A DNA stretch of 64,000 nt. It comes from Chrysopilus asiliformis (lineage: Eukaryota > Arthropoda > Insecta > Diptera > Rhagionidae). The stretch is from assembly GCA_964034945.1 (NCBI GenBank), contig OZ035962.1, positions 50,710,231 through 50,774,230 on the forward strand. The letters run 5' to 3'. A model generated the notes under the pieces. It ran no database searches. It was given only the letters and a program-made list of their open reading frames with translations, and was not told the DNA's origin. Positions 24,877 through 34,621 of the stretch are shown piece after piece. Position 1 is the first letter of the stretch. The number at the start of each line of letters is the position of its first letter. Made by a program: the position numbers and the translations under genes.

Positions 24877-25334
24877 ACAGGTATTCCTCGAGTTACGCGG
24901 TTAATTGATCCAGCGTAATTCGAAACCGCGTAACTGGAGACTCAGGATTAGTGCAAAACAATACATGCCTATTATCTTTTTTTATAATTACAATATTTTC
25001 GTTTTAAATCTATAATTACAATATTATCATCTAATATTTCATCTATAATTACAATATTTTCGTTTTAAATAATTAATTAAATAATTAATTTTTAAACAAA
25101 TTTTTCATTTTTAAACAAAATTTTTCATTTTTAAATAAATTTTTAATTAATTAAACAAATTTTTCATTTTTAAATAAATTTTTAATTAATTAAATAAATT
25201 TTTAATTAATTAAATAAATTTTTAATTAATTAAATAAATTTTTAATTAATTAAATAATAAAAATTGCTCCAAAATCGTACCGCGTAACTCGAGGACTGCT
25301 ACAATTTTTTCCGCGTAACTCGGGGGATACCTGT
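24877..25334 (+). mobile_element. Small element with ACAGGTATYCC ends, left-arm copy
   Basis: Inverted ends: the left reads ACAGGTATTCCTCGAGTTAC, the right ends CTCGGGGGATACCTGT. Further inside, TTACGCGG-type motifs recur in both orientations. The centre is a low-complexity AT tract with the unit TAAATAAATTTTTAATTAAT repeated about four times. No coding capacity. An inverted, shorter copy sits at the mirror position 25658-25959. Confidence 0.7.
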
Positions 25335-25337
25335 ATT

Positions 25338-25655
25338 ACAGCGGAACTCAAAAAATTTTTTTAAGTTCCGCCATACTATAACAACAGCTCAAGATTTGTC
25401 CAATTGGACAAAAAGGCTTAAACATACAAACAGCTTTTGAATTTATAACACAGAGAGAATATGAGGTAAAACAGCAACAACTTCAACGAAGGTTTAAAAG
25501 TGTCAAAACACTTCCAGGAACTCAAAATTTTCACGGATTTATTCTAGGCGGAATCTTTCTCAAAGGAATTTTTTTTTTCTAATGCTGATATATTTGAAAG
25601 TTTTTCTTTTAAATGAATTTCTAATTACTTTTAATCTCCAAAAACTTTTGCGTTA
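25338..25655 (+). pseudogene. Coding-like fragment in the spacer of palindrome 1
   Basis: Between the arms one frame stays open for about 70 codons (roughly 25385-25580), reading QQLKICPIGQKGLNI and ending near KTLPGTQNFHGF. It resembles pieces of uncharacterised insect transposon proteins, but I cannot name the family. It may be the remains of the autonomous element whose ends form the palindrome. The flank GGAACTC / AAGTTCC at 25340-25375 forms a small hairpin. Confidence 0.35.
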
Positions 25656-25657
25656 AT

Positions 25658-25959
25658 ACAGGTATCCCCCGAGTTACGCGGAAAAAATTGTAGCAGTCCT
25701 CGAGTTACGCGGTACGAGTTTGTAGCAATTTTTATTATTTAATTAATTAAAAATTTATTTAAAAATGAAAAATTTGTTTAAAAATTAAAAATAATTATTT
25801 AATTAATTATTTAAAACGAAAATATTGTAATTATAGATGAATGTAATTTATATAAAAAAGATAATAGGCATGTATTGTTTTGCACTAATCCTGAGTCTCC
25901 AGTTACGCGGTTTCGAATTACGCTGGATCAATTAACCGCGTAACTCGAGGAATACCTGT
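25658..25959 (-). mobile_element. Small element with ACAGGTATYCC ends, right-arm copy
   Basis: Inverted counterpart of 24877-25334 at the mirror position of palindrome 1. It is shorter (302 against 458 bp), mainly because the AT-rich tandem repeat has fewer units. Its presence in both arms shows that the element inserted before the arms were duplicated or was homogenised between them. Confidence 0.7.
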
Positions 25960-27461
25960 ATTATGTACATAAAACATAAAAACCAATCAAAAATCAGTAA
26001 AATATACACATTTTTCTTGTATTCGATTTTTTCGAAATTTTTTTAAAAATCAAAAACGCATTTACCCCCAAAATTTATTTAGCGAATTTGTGTGGTATAA
26101 TGGTAGGTATTTACAGAAAAAAAATTCAAAAGAAAAAAAATGTTGTTCTCGAGATATTTTAAATTTTGTCACTTAATTGAATTTTACAATATGACGGTGA
26201 GGGGGAGGGAGTCAGCAAATATTTTTTTGTGAAAAGGAAATTTAATTACCTTTCCAAAATGTTCAATATCATCTCAATCGGTGAAGCCGTTCAAAAGTTA
26301 CAAATTTTTAAAGTTTTTGTCATGTCGATTTTTCGCCGATTTTGAAATCACCCCCTCCGCCTACCGAACGTTATTCCCCCAAACAAAAAAATAAGGGTCG
26401 ATTTTTTTAGGTCCCTAACTACATCCGAATGAAAAAAGTTAAACAAAAGTGATTTCCAAGCTCCATACAAGTCGAGTTTGAGTTGGTGTAAAACTCACAA
26501 AAAAAAATTTTTTTTTTCTAATCAAACCCCCATTTCCCCAAAACTATAATTCCGATCAAATTATTATAAACGCCATTTTAAAGATTATGTCCTTAGCTTT
26601 TATTTGTAGTACTCAGCACGTCGATTGGTTAAATAGTTTTCGAAAAATTCGAACTAATACAAATACATTTCCCGATAATTTAAAAAGAGAAATTTCAATC
26701 CAATTTTGGGGACATCAAAATTCATTTTTGACCTATGGTTTCTTTTGCATTTTTTCTTAGAATTTAGTGTAGAATAAGAATATGCTATACCCTTTGGTCG
26801 AAAAAAAATCGACCCGCCCTAATATATATATATATATTAGATTGCCCACAAGATATATGAAATGTGTAAAGTTGTAATTTTTGTTGCTCCCCGTCCATTT
26901 TCGTGAAGTTTAGGTCAAAAAAATAAGATTTAAAAAAAAAAGTAGGAATCTGTAGTGGAAAAAACCCAGCCGGTTTTTCATTGAAGTTTCAAAAATAGAC
27001 TTTAAAATGGTGAATCGCTTTAACTGTCCGTAACTCCTATAATATTTAATTTTTCGTTGATGGTCTAAAGACAACTTTTGTAGAGGATAACTAGACGAAC
27101 ATCTAATTCTCACGAAGTTTTGACCTACGGTTGAAATTTAATGCTTTTTTGGTCCCAAAACAGCGATTTTTTAAGAACATTTTCATGAATTATTTTCTTT
27201 AAATGTATTTTTTGCACTTTCTAAAGGGTGGAATATTTCTTCTGGTAAGCCTATGTTCTAGAGAATGAAATGTAGATTTATTTAAAAAAAAAATTATGCC
27301 GATCTAAAGTTATACGACATACATACAGACCGACAAACAGACAGATTTATGAACATCCTAAATTTTTTGTCTGAAACGGATTTTGTACTGGTCAGAAGTA
27401 TTGAAAAGTATATTTTTTTTTAAGTTTTTCCGATATTCTTATTTGTTATAAAACATTTTAA

Positions 27462-27680
27462 CCCTTAATTTATGAGGTGAAAATCATATGCGTACATGAT
27501 GAGGTGGTTTTCAATGGACTTGTTCTAATCACATACTAAATCCGTGCTTTTAACTCGGCACACAACACCATACTGTATGAAGGTACTGAAGATTTCAGAG
27601 TCACTGTGCTGAAAACATGAGAAATAGCAAAGAGAGAAAAGTCAATGTAGGTCAACTGGACCCACCTCATCAATTAAGGG
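27462..27680. mobile_element. piggyBac-like MITE, left-arm copy
   Basis: 219 bp with ends CCCTTAATTTATGAGGTG and CACCTCATCAATTAAGGG, flanked by TTAA on both sides (27458-27461 and 27681-27684). TTAA duplication and CCCT start are typical of piggyBac-derived elements. No coding region. Confidence 0.85.
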
Positions 27681-27829
27681 TTAAAATACAAAATTTAATG
27701 GAATTTTTTTTAATTTTTTTTCTTGAAATTGTTCATAATTTTTTGTTAAATATTCAATGAATTTTGCTTTCGAATAGCTTTGCATTGATATTTGTTTATA
27801 ATGCTGTTCCATAGCATGCAGGATATACT

Positions 27830-28240
27830 GTTTTTGTTACTCCTGGTGCGTTAGAACAGTATTATATCGAGTCATCAGAATTGTGCGATTTTGTTAGTAA
27901 TAACACATACTTTTTCTTTGATAAAATATTAAATCAAGAAATCACTGGTATAAGGAACAATTTTTTGACTGCCGATCCAGCAACATGCGAGGAAGACGAG
28001 AACTACATCGCTGCGAAGGCAATGATTAAAAATTTACTTGTTGTTAATGATATAGCAGAGCGTGGAGTAGCTTTGATGACTCGATATAATACTGTTCTAA
28101 CGCACTAGGAGCAACAAAAACAGTATATCTTGCATGCATTGGAACAGCATTATAAACAAATATCAATGCAAAGCTATTCGAAAGCAAAATTCATTGAATA
28201 TTTAACAAAAAATTATGAACAATTTCAAGAAAAAAATTAA
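27830..28240 (+). pseudogene. Unclassified transposon-protein fragment at the centre of palindrome 2
   Basis: An open frame runs from about 27830 to a TAG at 28106-28108 and continues in the same frame to the TAA at 28238-28240. It reads VTPGALEQYY, then a DPATCEEDENY segment, VVNDIAERGVALM and, after the stop, ILHALEQHYKQ. The motif VVND-AERG recurs in uncharacterised insect proteins that I associate with DNA transposons, but I cannot name the family. The left arm repeats the last part in reverse with a different nonsense codon two codons further on. This is probably the C-terminal end of the transposase or accessory protein of the element that made the palindrome. Confidence 0.5.
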
Positions 28241-28270
28241 AAAAAAATTCCATTAAATTTTGTATTTTAA

Positions 28271-28488
28271 CCCTTCATTGATGAGGTTGGTCCAGTGGAC
28301 CCACATTGACTTTTCTCTCTTTGCTATTTCTCATGTTTTCAGCACAGTGACTCTGAAATCTTCAGTACCTTCATACAGTATGGTGTTGTGTGCCGAGTTA
28401 AAAGCACGGATTTAGTATGTGATTAGAACAAGTCCATTGAAAACCACCTCATCATGTACGCATATGATTTTCACCTCATAAATTAAGG
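28271..28488. mobile_element. piggyBac-like MITE, right-arm copy
   Basis: 218 bp, flanked by TTAA (28267-28270 and 28489-28492), reverse-complement copy of the MITE at 27462-27680 and at the mirror position in the palindrome. Sharing of both insertion point and orientation symmetry means the arms were duplicated after this insertion. Confidence 0.85.
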
Positions 28489-28687
28489 GTTAAAATGTTT
28501 TATAACAAATAAGAATATCGGAAAAACTTAAAAAAAAAATATACTTTTCAATACTTCTGACCAGTACAAAATCCGTTTCAGACAAAAAATTTAGGATCTG
28601 TCTGTTTGTCGGTCTGTATGTATGTCGTATAACTTTAGATCGGCATAATTTTTTTTTTTAAATAAATCTACATTTCATTCTCTAGAA

Positions 28688-29445
28688 CAGGCCTGGGCAC
28701 CATGTATGTAGTGATTTACTATTACTCGAAGAAATTTTATATTTCTTCATATACTATAACGCGAAATGAGAAAACGCATCTTTTTCATTTTTTACGCTCT
28801 TTCGCTTTTGATGGAGACGTTTAGGAACAGTGGACTACACAATTTATCATGATGCGATTACAAAAAAAGAATAAGTTCCGCCGTGCAAAAACACTTGTGG
28901 GGACGTATTTTCGGTTCTGTGCTTCGAAAAAACATGCGCTAAATTGCATTATGTTACCTGATAGGACAGCTGTTGTAATGGCGTTCTAGATTGAATTTTT
29001 TATTCAACATGTTACTGCAAACTAGACATTGACGGTTATCATTATTTGTGGTTATTAAATATTTGTTTTCCCAATCCCACGACATACATAGTATTTGAAT
29101 TTGAATATGAGCGCTTCATAATGGAAAATAAAAAAAAATCGAATTTCTGAAAAACTTTCGTACGTCAGTGTACTTTGGGAAGCAATTAGGGTTTTGGGGA
29201 GCAAATGTATACATCCGCACTCATCAACAAAAGAAATTATACTGAATGGCTGTCGTAGGCTCGCTCCATCGATTGTTAGTGAATCGTTTGATTTCGGCTG
29301 CCGAAGTGGCCGTCGTCTACCAACACGTATCATTGCGTTGGAGAGTCGAGTAAAAATGTTCATACATTGATTGTATTCTCGTAAAATTTGAATAAAAATG
29401 TTATCGTTGTGAGGAGCCAGACGAGCCAAGGAGTGCCCAGACTTG
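28688..29445. mobile_element. hAT-like element with 8-bp TSD CTCTAGAA
   Basis: 758 bp, beginning CAGGCCTGGGCAC and ending GTGCCCAGACTTG, flanked by CTCTAGAA at 28680-28687 and 29446-29453. The left palindrome arm (about 27245-27260) shows the undisturbed site with one copy of the octamer. This proves the insertion and its size. A minus-strand frame of 124 codons (29055-29429) has no recognisable domain. A CAG start and 8-bp duplication assign it to hAT; it is non-autonomous or internally deleted. Confidence 0.9.
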
Positions 29446-29562
29446 CTCTAGAACATAGGCTTACCAGAAGAAATATTCCACCCTTTAGAAAATGCAAAAA
29501 ATACATTTAAAGAAAATAATTCATGAAAATGTTGTTAAAAAATCGCTGTTTTGGGACCAAAA

Positions 29563-30150
29563 CATAACAAAAGCTATAATTGCCAATCTGGCAATCATTG
29601 GAGACCCGTATGGTGATATTCGTATCAAAATTCGAACAGTTATACCAAAATTCCACTTTGAAGTCAAACTTTCCAATAAGATTTTTTAAAATTTATTCCA
29701 ATCGGATTTTGATGTATGGGAGTTTTATGTAGAATCATATCCTAAATAACTTTTGTTCTTGGACTTTTTTGATAAGATGCACCGTTTTTGAGATATTCGC
29801 AAAAATCGTTTTCGTTCGTATGGGGGGTACCCCCCCTAATGGTCCATTTTTGCCCATTAACGAACTTAGCCTCGCATTTTACGAAAAACGGATCTGTGCA
29901 AACTTTCAAGTCTCTAGCTCAATCCGTGCGCCCGCAATCCGCGCCACAGACAGACAGACGGACAGACAGACAGACGGACGGACAGACAGACAGACGGACA
30001 GACAGACGGACGGACATGCAGAAATTAAATATTTTTATCATTCTAAACACACTGGTGTAATTCATTTTTTTGTGCGATGACGGGATCTTGGCGTTACAAA
30101 CGGTAAGGCAAAGTTAATATACCCTTTGGTTTCACCATACGGGTATAAAA
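29563..30150 (+). mobile_element. mini-me/DINE-1-like element, complete, with known empty site
   Basis: 588 bp from CATAACAAAAGCTATAATTG to ACGGGTATAAAAA. The other palindrome arm (27147-27165) preserves the empty site GGGACCAAAAAAGCATT. The insertion lies within its run of six A residues. There are four A before the element and five after, so at most three bases were duplicated, or none. The lack of a fixed-length duplication fits a Helitron-related mechanism better than a cut-and-paste transposon. Confidence 0.9.
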
Positions 30151-30425
30151 AGCATTAAATTTCAACCGTAGGTCAAAACTTCGTGAGAATTAGATGTTCG
30201 TCTAGTTATCCTCTACAAAAGTTGTCTTTAGACCATCAACGAAAAATTAAATATTATAGGAGTTACGGACAGTTAAAGCGATTCACCATTTTAAAGTCTA
30301 TTTTTGAAACTTCAATGAAAAACCGGCTGGGTTTTTTCCACTACAGATTCCTACTTTTTTTTTAAATCTTATTTTTTTGACCTAAACTTCACGAAAATGG
30401 ACGGGGAGCAACAGAAATTACAACT

Positions 30426-31087
30426 TTGCACATATATATATATGTATTAATATATACAAAAGTTTTTTTTTTCTCTTTTTTTCGCTTTTTTTTTTGACGG
30501 GTTGAGAAAGAGTAACAAAAAAATTTGTGCTAAATTAATAATACCAGTTTTTGTTGATTATGTTTAGTGGATCCAACCTTCTTTATCTTCCTTCGGGTGA
30601 GATGATTATGTGTCCTGAGTCCAGTCTTTTTGTCTTCCTTCAGGTAATATGTGCCGTGAGTTCGACCTTGTTTTGTCTTCCTTCAAGTAAGATGATTGTG
30701 TTCTGAGTCCAACCCTTTTGTCTTCTTTTAAGTAATACGTTTCGTGAGTTCGACCTTCTTGAAGCTTTCTACTACCACCTTTGACAATGGTTTGGATTTT
30801 TTATCGATCGTAGATTTAAACTATCAGTTCTTTTGCTAATTTTTTTGTTGATCGTAGATTTTCACTATCACTTCTTTTGATAATGTTTTTGTTGATCATA
30901 GATTTTCACTATCACTTCTTTTGATAATGTTTTTGTTGATCATAGATTTTCACTATCACTTCTTTTGATAATGTTTAGTTGAACATAATTTTCACTATCA
31001 CTTCTTTTGATAATGTTTTTGTTAATGCGTCATTAAATGTTGAAACATACGAGCAAATTGCACTTGACGCATCCTACCAACTGCGCC
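30426..31087 (-). other. gypsy-type 5' leader with internal repeats and primer binding site
   Basis: No gene. The minus-strand sequence right after the 5' LTR, TGGCGCAGTTGGTAGGAT (31071-31088), is positioned as the tRNA primer binding site. The leader contains a ~55-bp direct repeat, present about four times (30800-31015), with the motif TTTTCACTATCACTTCTTTT. It also has a weaker ~60-bp repeat (30590-30750, TCTTCCTTC and GTGAGTTCGACC). These may be packaging or insulator-like leader repeats. Duplicated at 32297-32959. Confidence 0.75.
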
Positions 31088-31494
31088 AGTAAAACACTTG
31101 TTTCCTTTTTAACTTAATTCTTTATTTATTATAGGCATAAGGTTATTTTTTATATTGAAACACAAAGTTATTTATATATATATATCCAAGTATTAGATTA
31201 TTTTAATGTTCAAATTTACTTCTATTAATTTCGACCGGTAACGCCAGACTGACTCGCGATCCCTTTCGTTCAGAAATTAGCGGTTTGCTACGGCGTGAGG
31301 GATTTCTAGGAAATCCACTTTAACGTGTTAGAATGTGCTGACAGCGTCGCGTTTTTATTGTTGTGGGTTTCGGTCACGTTGACCGACGCGTGTGGGAATT
31401 GTTGAATTCGCGTATTAGTTACCGTGTGAGAATCGTTATTTATATGATTCTCACAGGGTTTATTTCTTCGGATATAATTTCTTCGGATATAACA
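31088..31494 (-). repeat. 5' LTR of the gypsy-type element
   Basis: 407 bp, nearly identical to the 3' LTR except for the 17 bp missing there. It is followed on the plus strand by GCTAAG, the target duplication, and the remainder of the interrupted mini-me element. Confidence 0.9.
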
Positions 31495-32107
31495 GCTAAG
31501 TTCGTTAATGGGCAAAAATGGACCTTAAGGGGGGGTACCCCTCATACGAACGAAAACATTTTTTGCGAATATATCAAAAACGGTGCATCTTATCAAAAAA
31601 GTTCAAGAAACAAAATTTCACTTTGAAGTCATACTTTCCAATAAGATTTTTTAAAATTTATTCCAATCGTATTTTGATGTATGGGAGTTTTATGTAGAAT
31701 CATATTCTAAATAACTTTTGTTCTTGCACTTTTTTGATAAGATGCACCGTTTTTGAGATATTCGCAAAAATGTTTTTCGTTCGTATGAGGGGTACCCCCC
31801 CCCCTAATGGCCATTTTTACCCATTAACGAACTTAGCCTCGCATTTTACGAAAAACGGATCTGTGCAAACTTTCAAGTCTCTAGCTCAATCCGTGCGCCC
31901 GCAATCCGCGCCACAGACAGACAGACGGACAGACAGACAGACGGACGGACAGACGGACAGACGGACGGACATGCAAAAATTAAATATTTTTATCATTCTA
32001 AACACACTGGTGTAATTCATTTTTTTGTGCGATGACGGGATCTTGGCGTTACAAACGGTAAGGCAAAGTTAATATACCCTTTGGTTTCACCATACGGGTA
32101 TAAAAAG
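31495..32107. mobile_element. Two mini-me elements head to head
   Basis: 31495-31611 is the right remainder of the minus-oriented mini-me that received the gypsy insertion. At 31612 it joins a plus-oriented copy lacking its first ~95 bp, which continues through an RGAC tract (31914-31972) to CCATACGGGTATAAAAA at 32107. The arrangement looks like a deletion between two neighbouring copies. Confidence 0.8.
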
Positions 32108-32959
32108 TCTAGTTTATTCTTAGATGCTTACGCATCCTTGGACAATTTTTATGTGACAAATTTAAGAAATATTAAGAGGGATTCATTTCGAATTGCGTTC
32201 AAATTAGAAATGCTTGATTGCATAATAAAATGTTGCCTTTAGGCAGTCGCCATAAGAAAAAGGGAGATTTCTAGGCGTGAGAAGGAGTGGTCAACTTTGC
32301 ACATATATATATATGTATTAATATATACAAAAGTTTTTTTTTTCTCTTTTTTTCGCTTTTTTTTTTTGACGGGTTGAGAAAGAGTAACAAAAAAATTTGT
32401 GCTAAATTAATAATACCAGTTTTTGTTGATTATGTTTAGTGGATCCAACCTTCTTTATCTTCCTTCGGGTGAGATGATTATGTGTCCTGAGTCCAGTCTT
32501 TTTGTCTTCCTTCAGGTAATATGTGCCGTGAGTTCGACCTTGTTTTGTCTTCCTTCAAGTAAGATGATTGTGTTCTGAGTCCAACCCTTTTGTCTTCTTT
32601 TAAGTAATACGTTTCGTGAGTTCGACCTTCTTGAAGCTTTCTACTACCACCTTTGACAATGGTTTGGATTTTTTATCGATCGTAGATTTAAACTATCAGT
32701 TCTTTTGCTAATTTTTTTGTTGATCGTAGATTTTCACTATCACTTCTTTTGATAATGTTTTTGTTGATCATAGATTTTCACTATCACTTCTTTTGATAAT
32801 GTTTTTGTTGATCATAGATTTTCACTATCACTTCTTTTGATAATGTTTAGTTGAACATAATTTTCACTATCACTTCTTTTGATAATGTTTTTGTTAATGC
32901 GTCATTAAATGTTGAAACATACGAGCAAATTGCACTTGACGCATCCTACCAACTGCGCC

Positions 32960-33366
32960 AGTAAAACACTTGTTTCCTTTTTAACTTAATTCTTTATTTA
33001 TTATAGGCATAAGGTTATTTTTTATATTGAAACACAAAGTTATTTATATATATATATCCAAGTATTAGATTATTTTAATGTTCAAATTTACTTCTATTAA
33101 TTTCGACCGGTAACGCCAGACTGACTCGCGATCCCTTTCGTTCAGAAATTAGCGGTTTGCTACGGCGTGAGGGATTTCTAGGAAATCCACTTTAACGTGT
33201 TAGAATGTGCTGACAGCGTCGCGTTTTTATTGTTGTGGGTTTCGGTCACGTTGACCGACGCGTGTGGGAATTGTTGAATTCGCGTATTAGTTACCGTGTG
33301 AGAATCGTTATTTATATGATTCTCACAGGGTTTATTTCTTCGGATATAATTTCTTCGGATATAACA
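32960..33366 (-). repeat. Duplicated 5' LTR
   Basis: Copy of 31088-31494 created by the tandem duplication. It is not a separate insertion, because leader, primer site and flanking mini-me are copied with it. Confidence 0.9.
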
Positions 33367-33970
33367 GCTAAGTTCGTTAATGGGCAAAAATGGACCTTAA
33401 GAGGGGGTACCCCTCATACGAACGAAAACATTTTTTGCGAATATATCAAAAACGGTGCATCTTATCAAAAAAGTTCAAGAAACAAAATTTCACTTTGAAG
33501 TCATACTTTCCAATAAGATTTTTTAAAATTTATTCCAATCGTATTTTGATGTATGGGAGTTTTATGTAGAATCATATTCTAAATAACTTTTGTTCTTGCA
33601 CTTTTTTGATAAGATGCACCGTTTTTGAGATATTCGCAAAAATGTTTTTCGTTCGTATGAGGGGTACCCCCCCCCCCCCCCCCTAATGGTCCATTTTTAC
33701 CCATTAACGAACTTAGCCTCGCATTTTACGAAAAACGGATCTGTGCAAACTTTCAAGTCTCTAGCTCAATCCGTGCGCCCGCAATCCGCGCCACAGACAG
33801 ACAGACGGACGGACAGACGGACAGACGGACGGACATGCAAAAATTAAATATTTTTATCATTCTAAACACACTGGTGTAATTCATTTTTTTGTGCGATGAC
33901 GGGATCTTGGCGTTACAAACGGTAAGGCAAAGTTAATATACCCTTTGGTTTCACCATACGGGTATAAAAA
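33367..33970. mobile_element. Duplicated mini-me pair with an 18-C run
   Basis: Same structure as 31495-32107. The tract after GGGGTA at about 33666 has grown to about 18 consecutive C, against about 10 in unit 1, and the RGAC core is shorter. The sequence following at 33971 is the 15.2-kb-type flank. Confidence 0.85.
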
Positions 33971-34619
33971 GTCTAGTTTATTCTTAGATGCTTACGCATC
34001 CTTGGACAATTTTTATGTGACAAATTTAAGAAATATTAAGAGGGATTCATTTCGAATTGCGTTCAAATTAGAAATGCTTGATTGCATAATAAAATGTTGC
34101 CTTTAGGCAGTCGCCATAAGAAAAAGGGAGATTTCTAGGCGTGAGAAGGAGTGGTCAAATTAAATTCAGTTGGATGAAAGAGTTGTGTAAGAGTTTTTCT
34201 AGCATTTATAATTTTTTGACCTTACTCACTGTTTTCCAGAGATACTCAAAAATATTTTCATTTGAACGGGATATTCTGGAACGGTTGGATTAATTTTGCT
34301 CATCAACGAACTTTGTTTTCATTTTTTGAGAAACGCTCTTTGCCAAATTTCAAGGTCCTAGCCAAACCTAGCACCCGGAATCGTGCCCCTTAGAAAGCGT
34401 TATAAGGTCTCTAGTATATAGATGAATATTTCAACCAACAGTTGTTTTTGTGTCAAGGGATCGTGAAGTGAGTTTTGATTCGGTAATCTTTCGTTAGGTG
34501 CAATAAACCTAACTACCATATTTTAGAGAAACCAAAAGCATTTTGAAATGCTTAAAAGATATACTTAGAAGATAACAAGTTATAGACTATAACATTTAAC
34601 TGTAAAAATATTTTGTACA
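33971..34619. repeat. Second copy of the mariner-side flank
   Basis: About 650 bp almost identical to 15209-15857, leading into a mariner at the same relative position. No gene. Confidence 0.85.
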
Positions 34620-34621
34620 TA

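Larger units (their letters stand above)
24001..26823. repeat. Palindrome 1: 2.8-kb inverted repeat in the gypsy leader
   Basis: The left arm reads TTAGGGCGGGTCGATTT inward from 24002, and the right arm ends AAATCGACCCGCCCTAA. Arms 24001-24876 and 25960-26823 are reverse complements with few differences. Each arm then carries a copy of a smaller element (24877-25334 and 25658-25959), leaving a spacer of ~320 bp. (TA)n tracts flank both outer ends, consistent with insertion at TA. No gene is readable in the arms. Confidence 0.9.
26870..30425. repeat. Palindrome 2: 3.5-kb interrupted inverted repeat in the gypsy leader
   Basis: Left arm about 26870-27876, right arm about 28078-30425. Outer ends share AAAGTTGTAATTT and GTTGCTCCCCGTCCATTTTC with their complements. 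Each arm holds a piggyBac-like MITE at the mirror position. The right arm is longer because it was later hit by a hAT-like element (28688-29445) and a mini-me element (29563-30150); without them the arms pair along their length. The ~200-bp centre carries a coding fragment. Confidence 0.9.
17450..31494 (-). mobile_element. Ty3/gypsy errantivirus-type LTR element with expanded 5' leader
   Basis: Minus-strand order: 5' LTR (31088-31494), primer site, leader, gag, pro, pol, env, 3' LTR (17450-17839). Both LTRs are flanked by GCTAAG from the same interrupted mini-me element, so they belong to one insertion. The leader between primer site and gag contains two big palindromic insertions (24001-26823 and about 26870-30425). 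Without them the element would be about 7.5-8 kb, normal for this group. An env gene after pol is characteristic of insect errantiviruses. The LTRs differ by one 17-bp deletion and very few substitutions, suggesting modest age. Confidence 0.88.
30421..34155. repeat. Tandem duplication, 1.87-kb unit x2
   Basis: Unit 1 is 30421-32291, unit 2 is 32292-34155. Each has part of the gypsy leader, primer site, LTR, the rest of the interrupted mini-me, a second mini-me, and the start of the 15.2-kb-type flank. The junction reads GTGGTCAACTTTGCAC. The bases CAA are shared by both parental ends, a 3-base microhomology. Units differ mainly in homopolymer and (GTCY)n length. Confidence 0.93.

Noticed and set aside
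32960..33366. Independent solo LTR
   Set aside because: Leader, primer site and flanking mini-me are duplicated together with it, so it belongs to the 1.87-kb tandem duplication.
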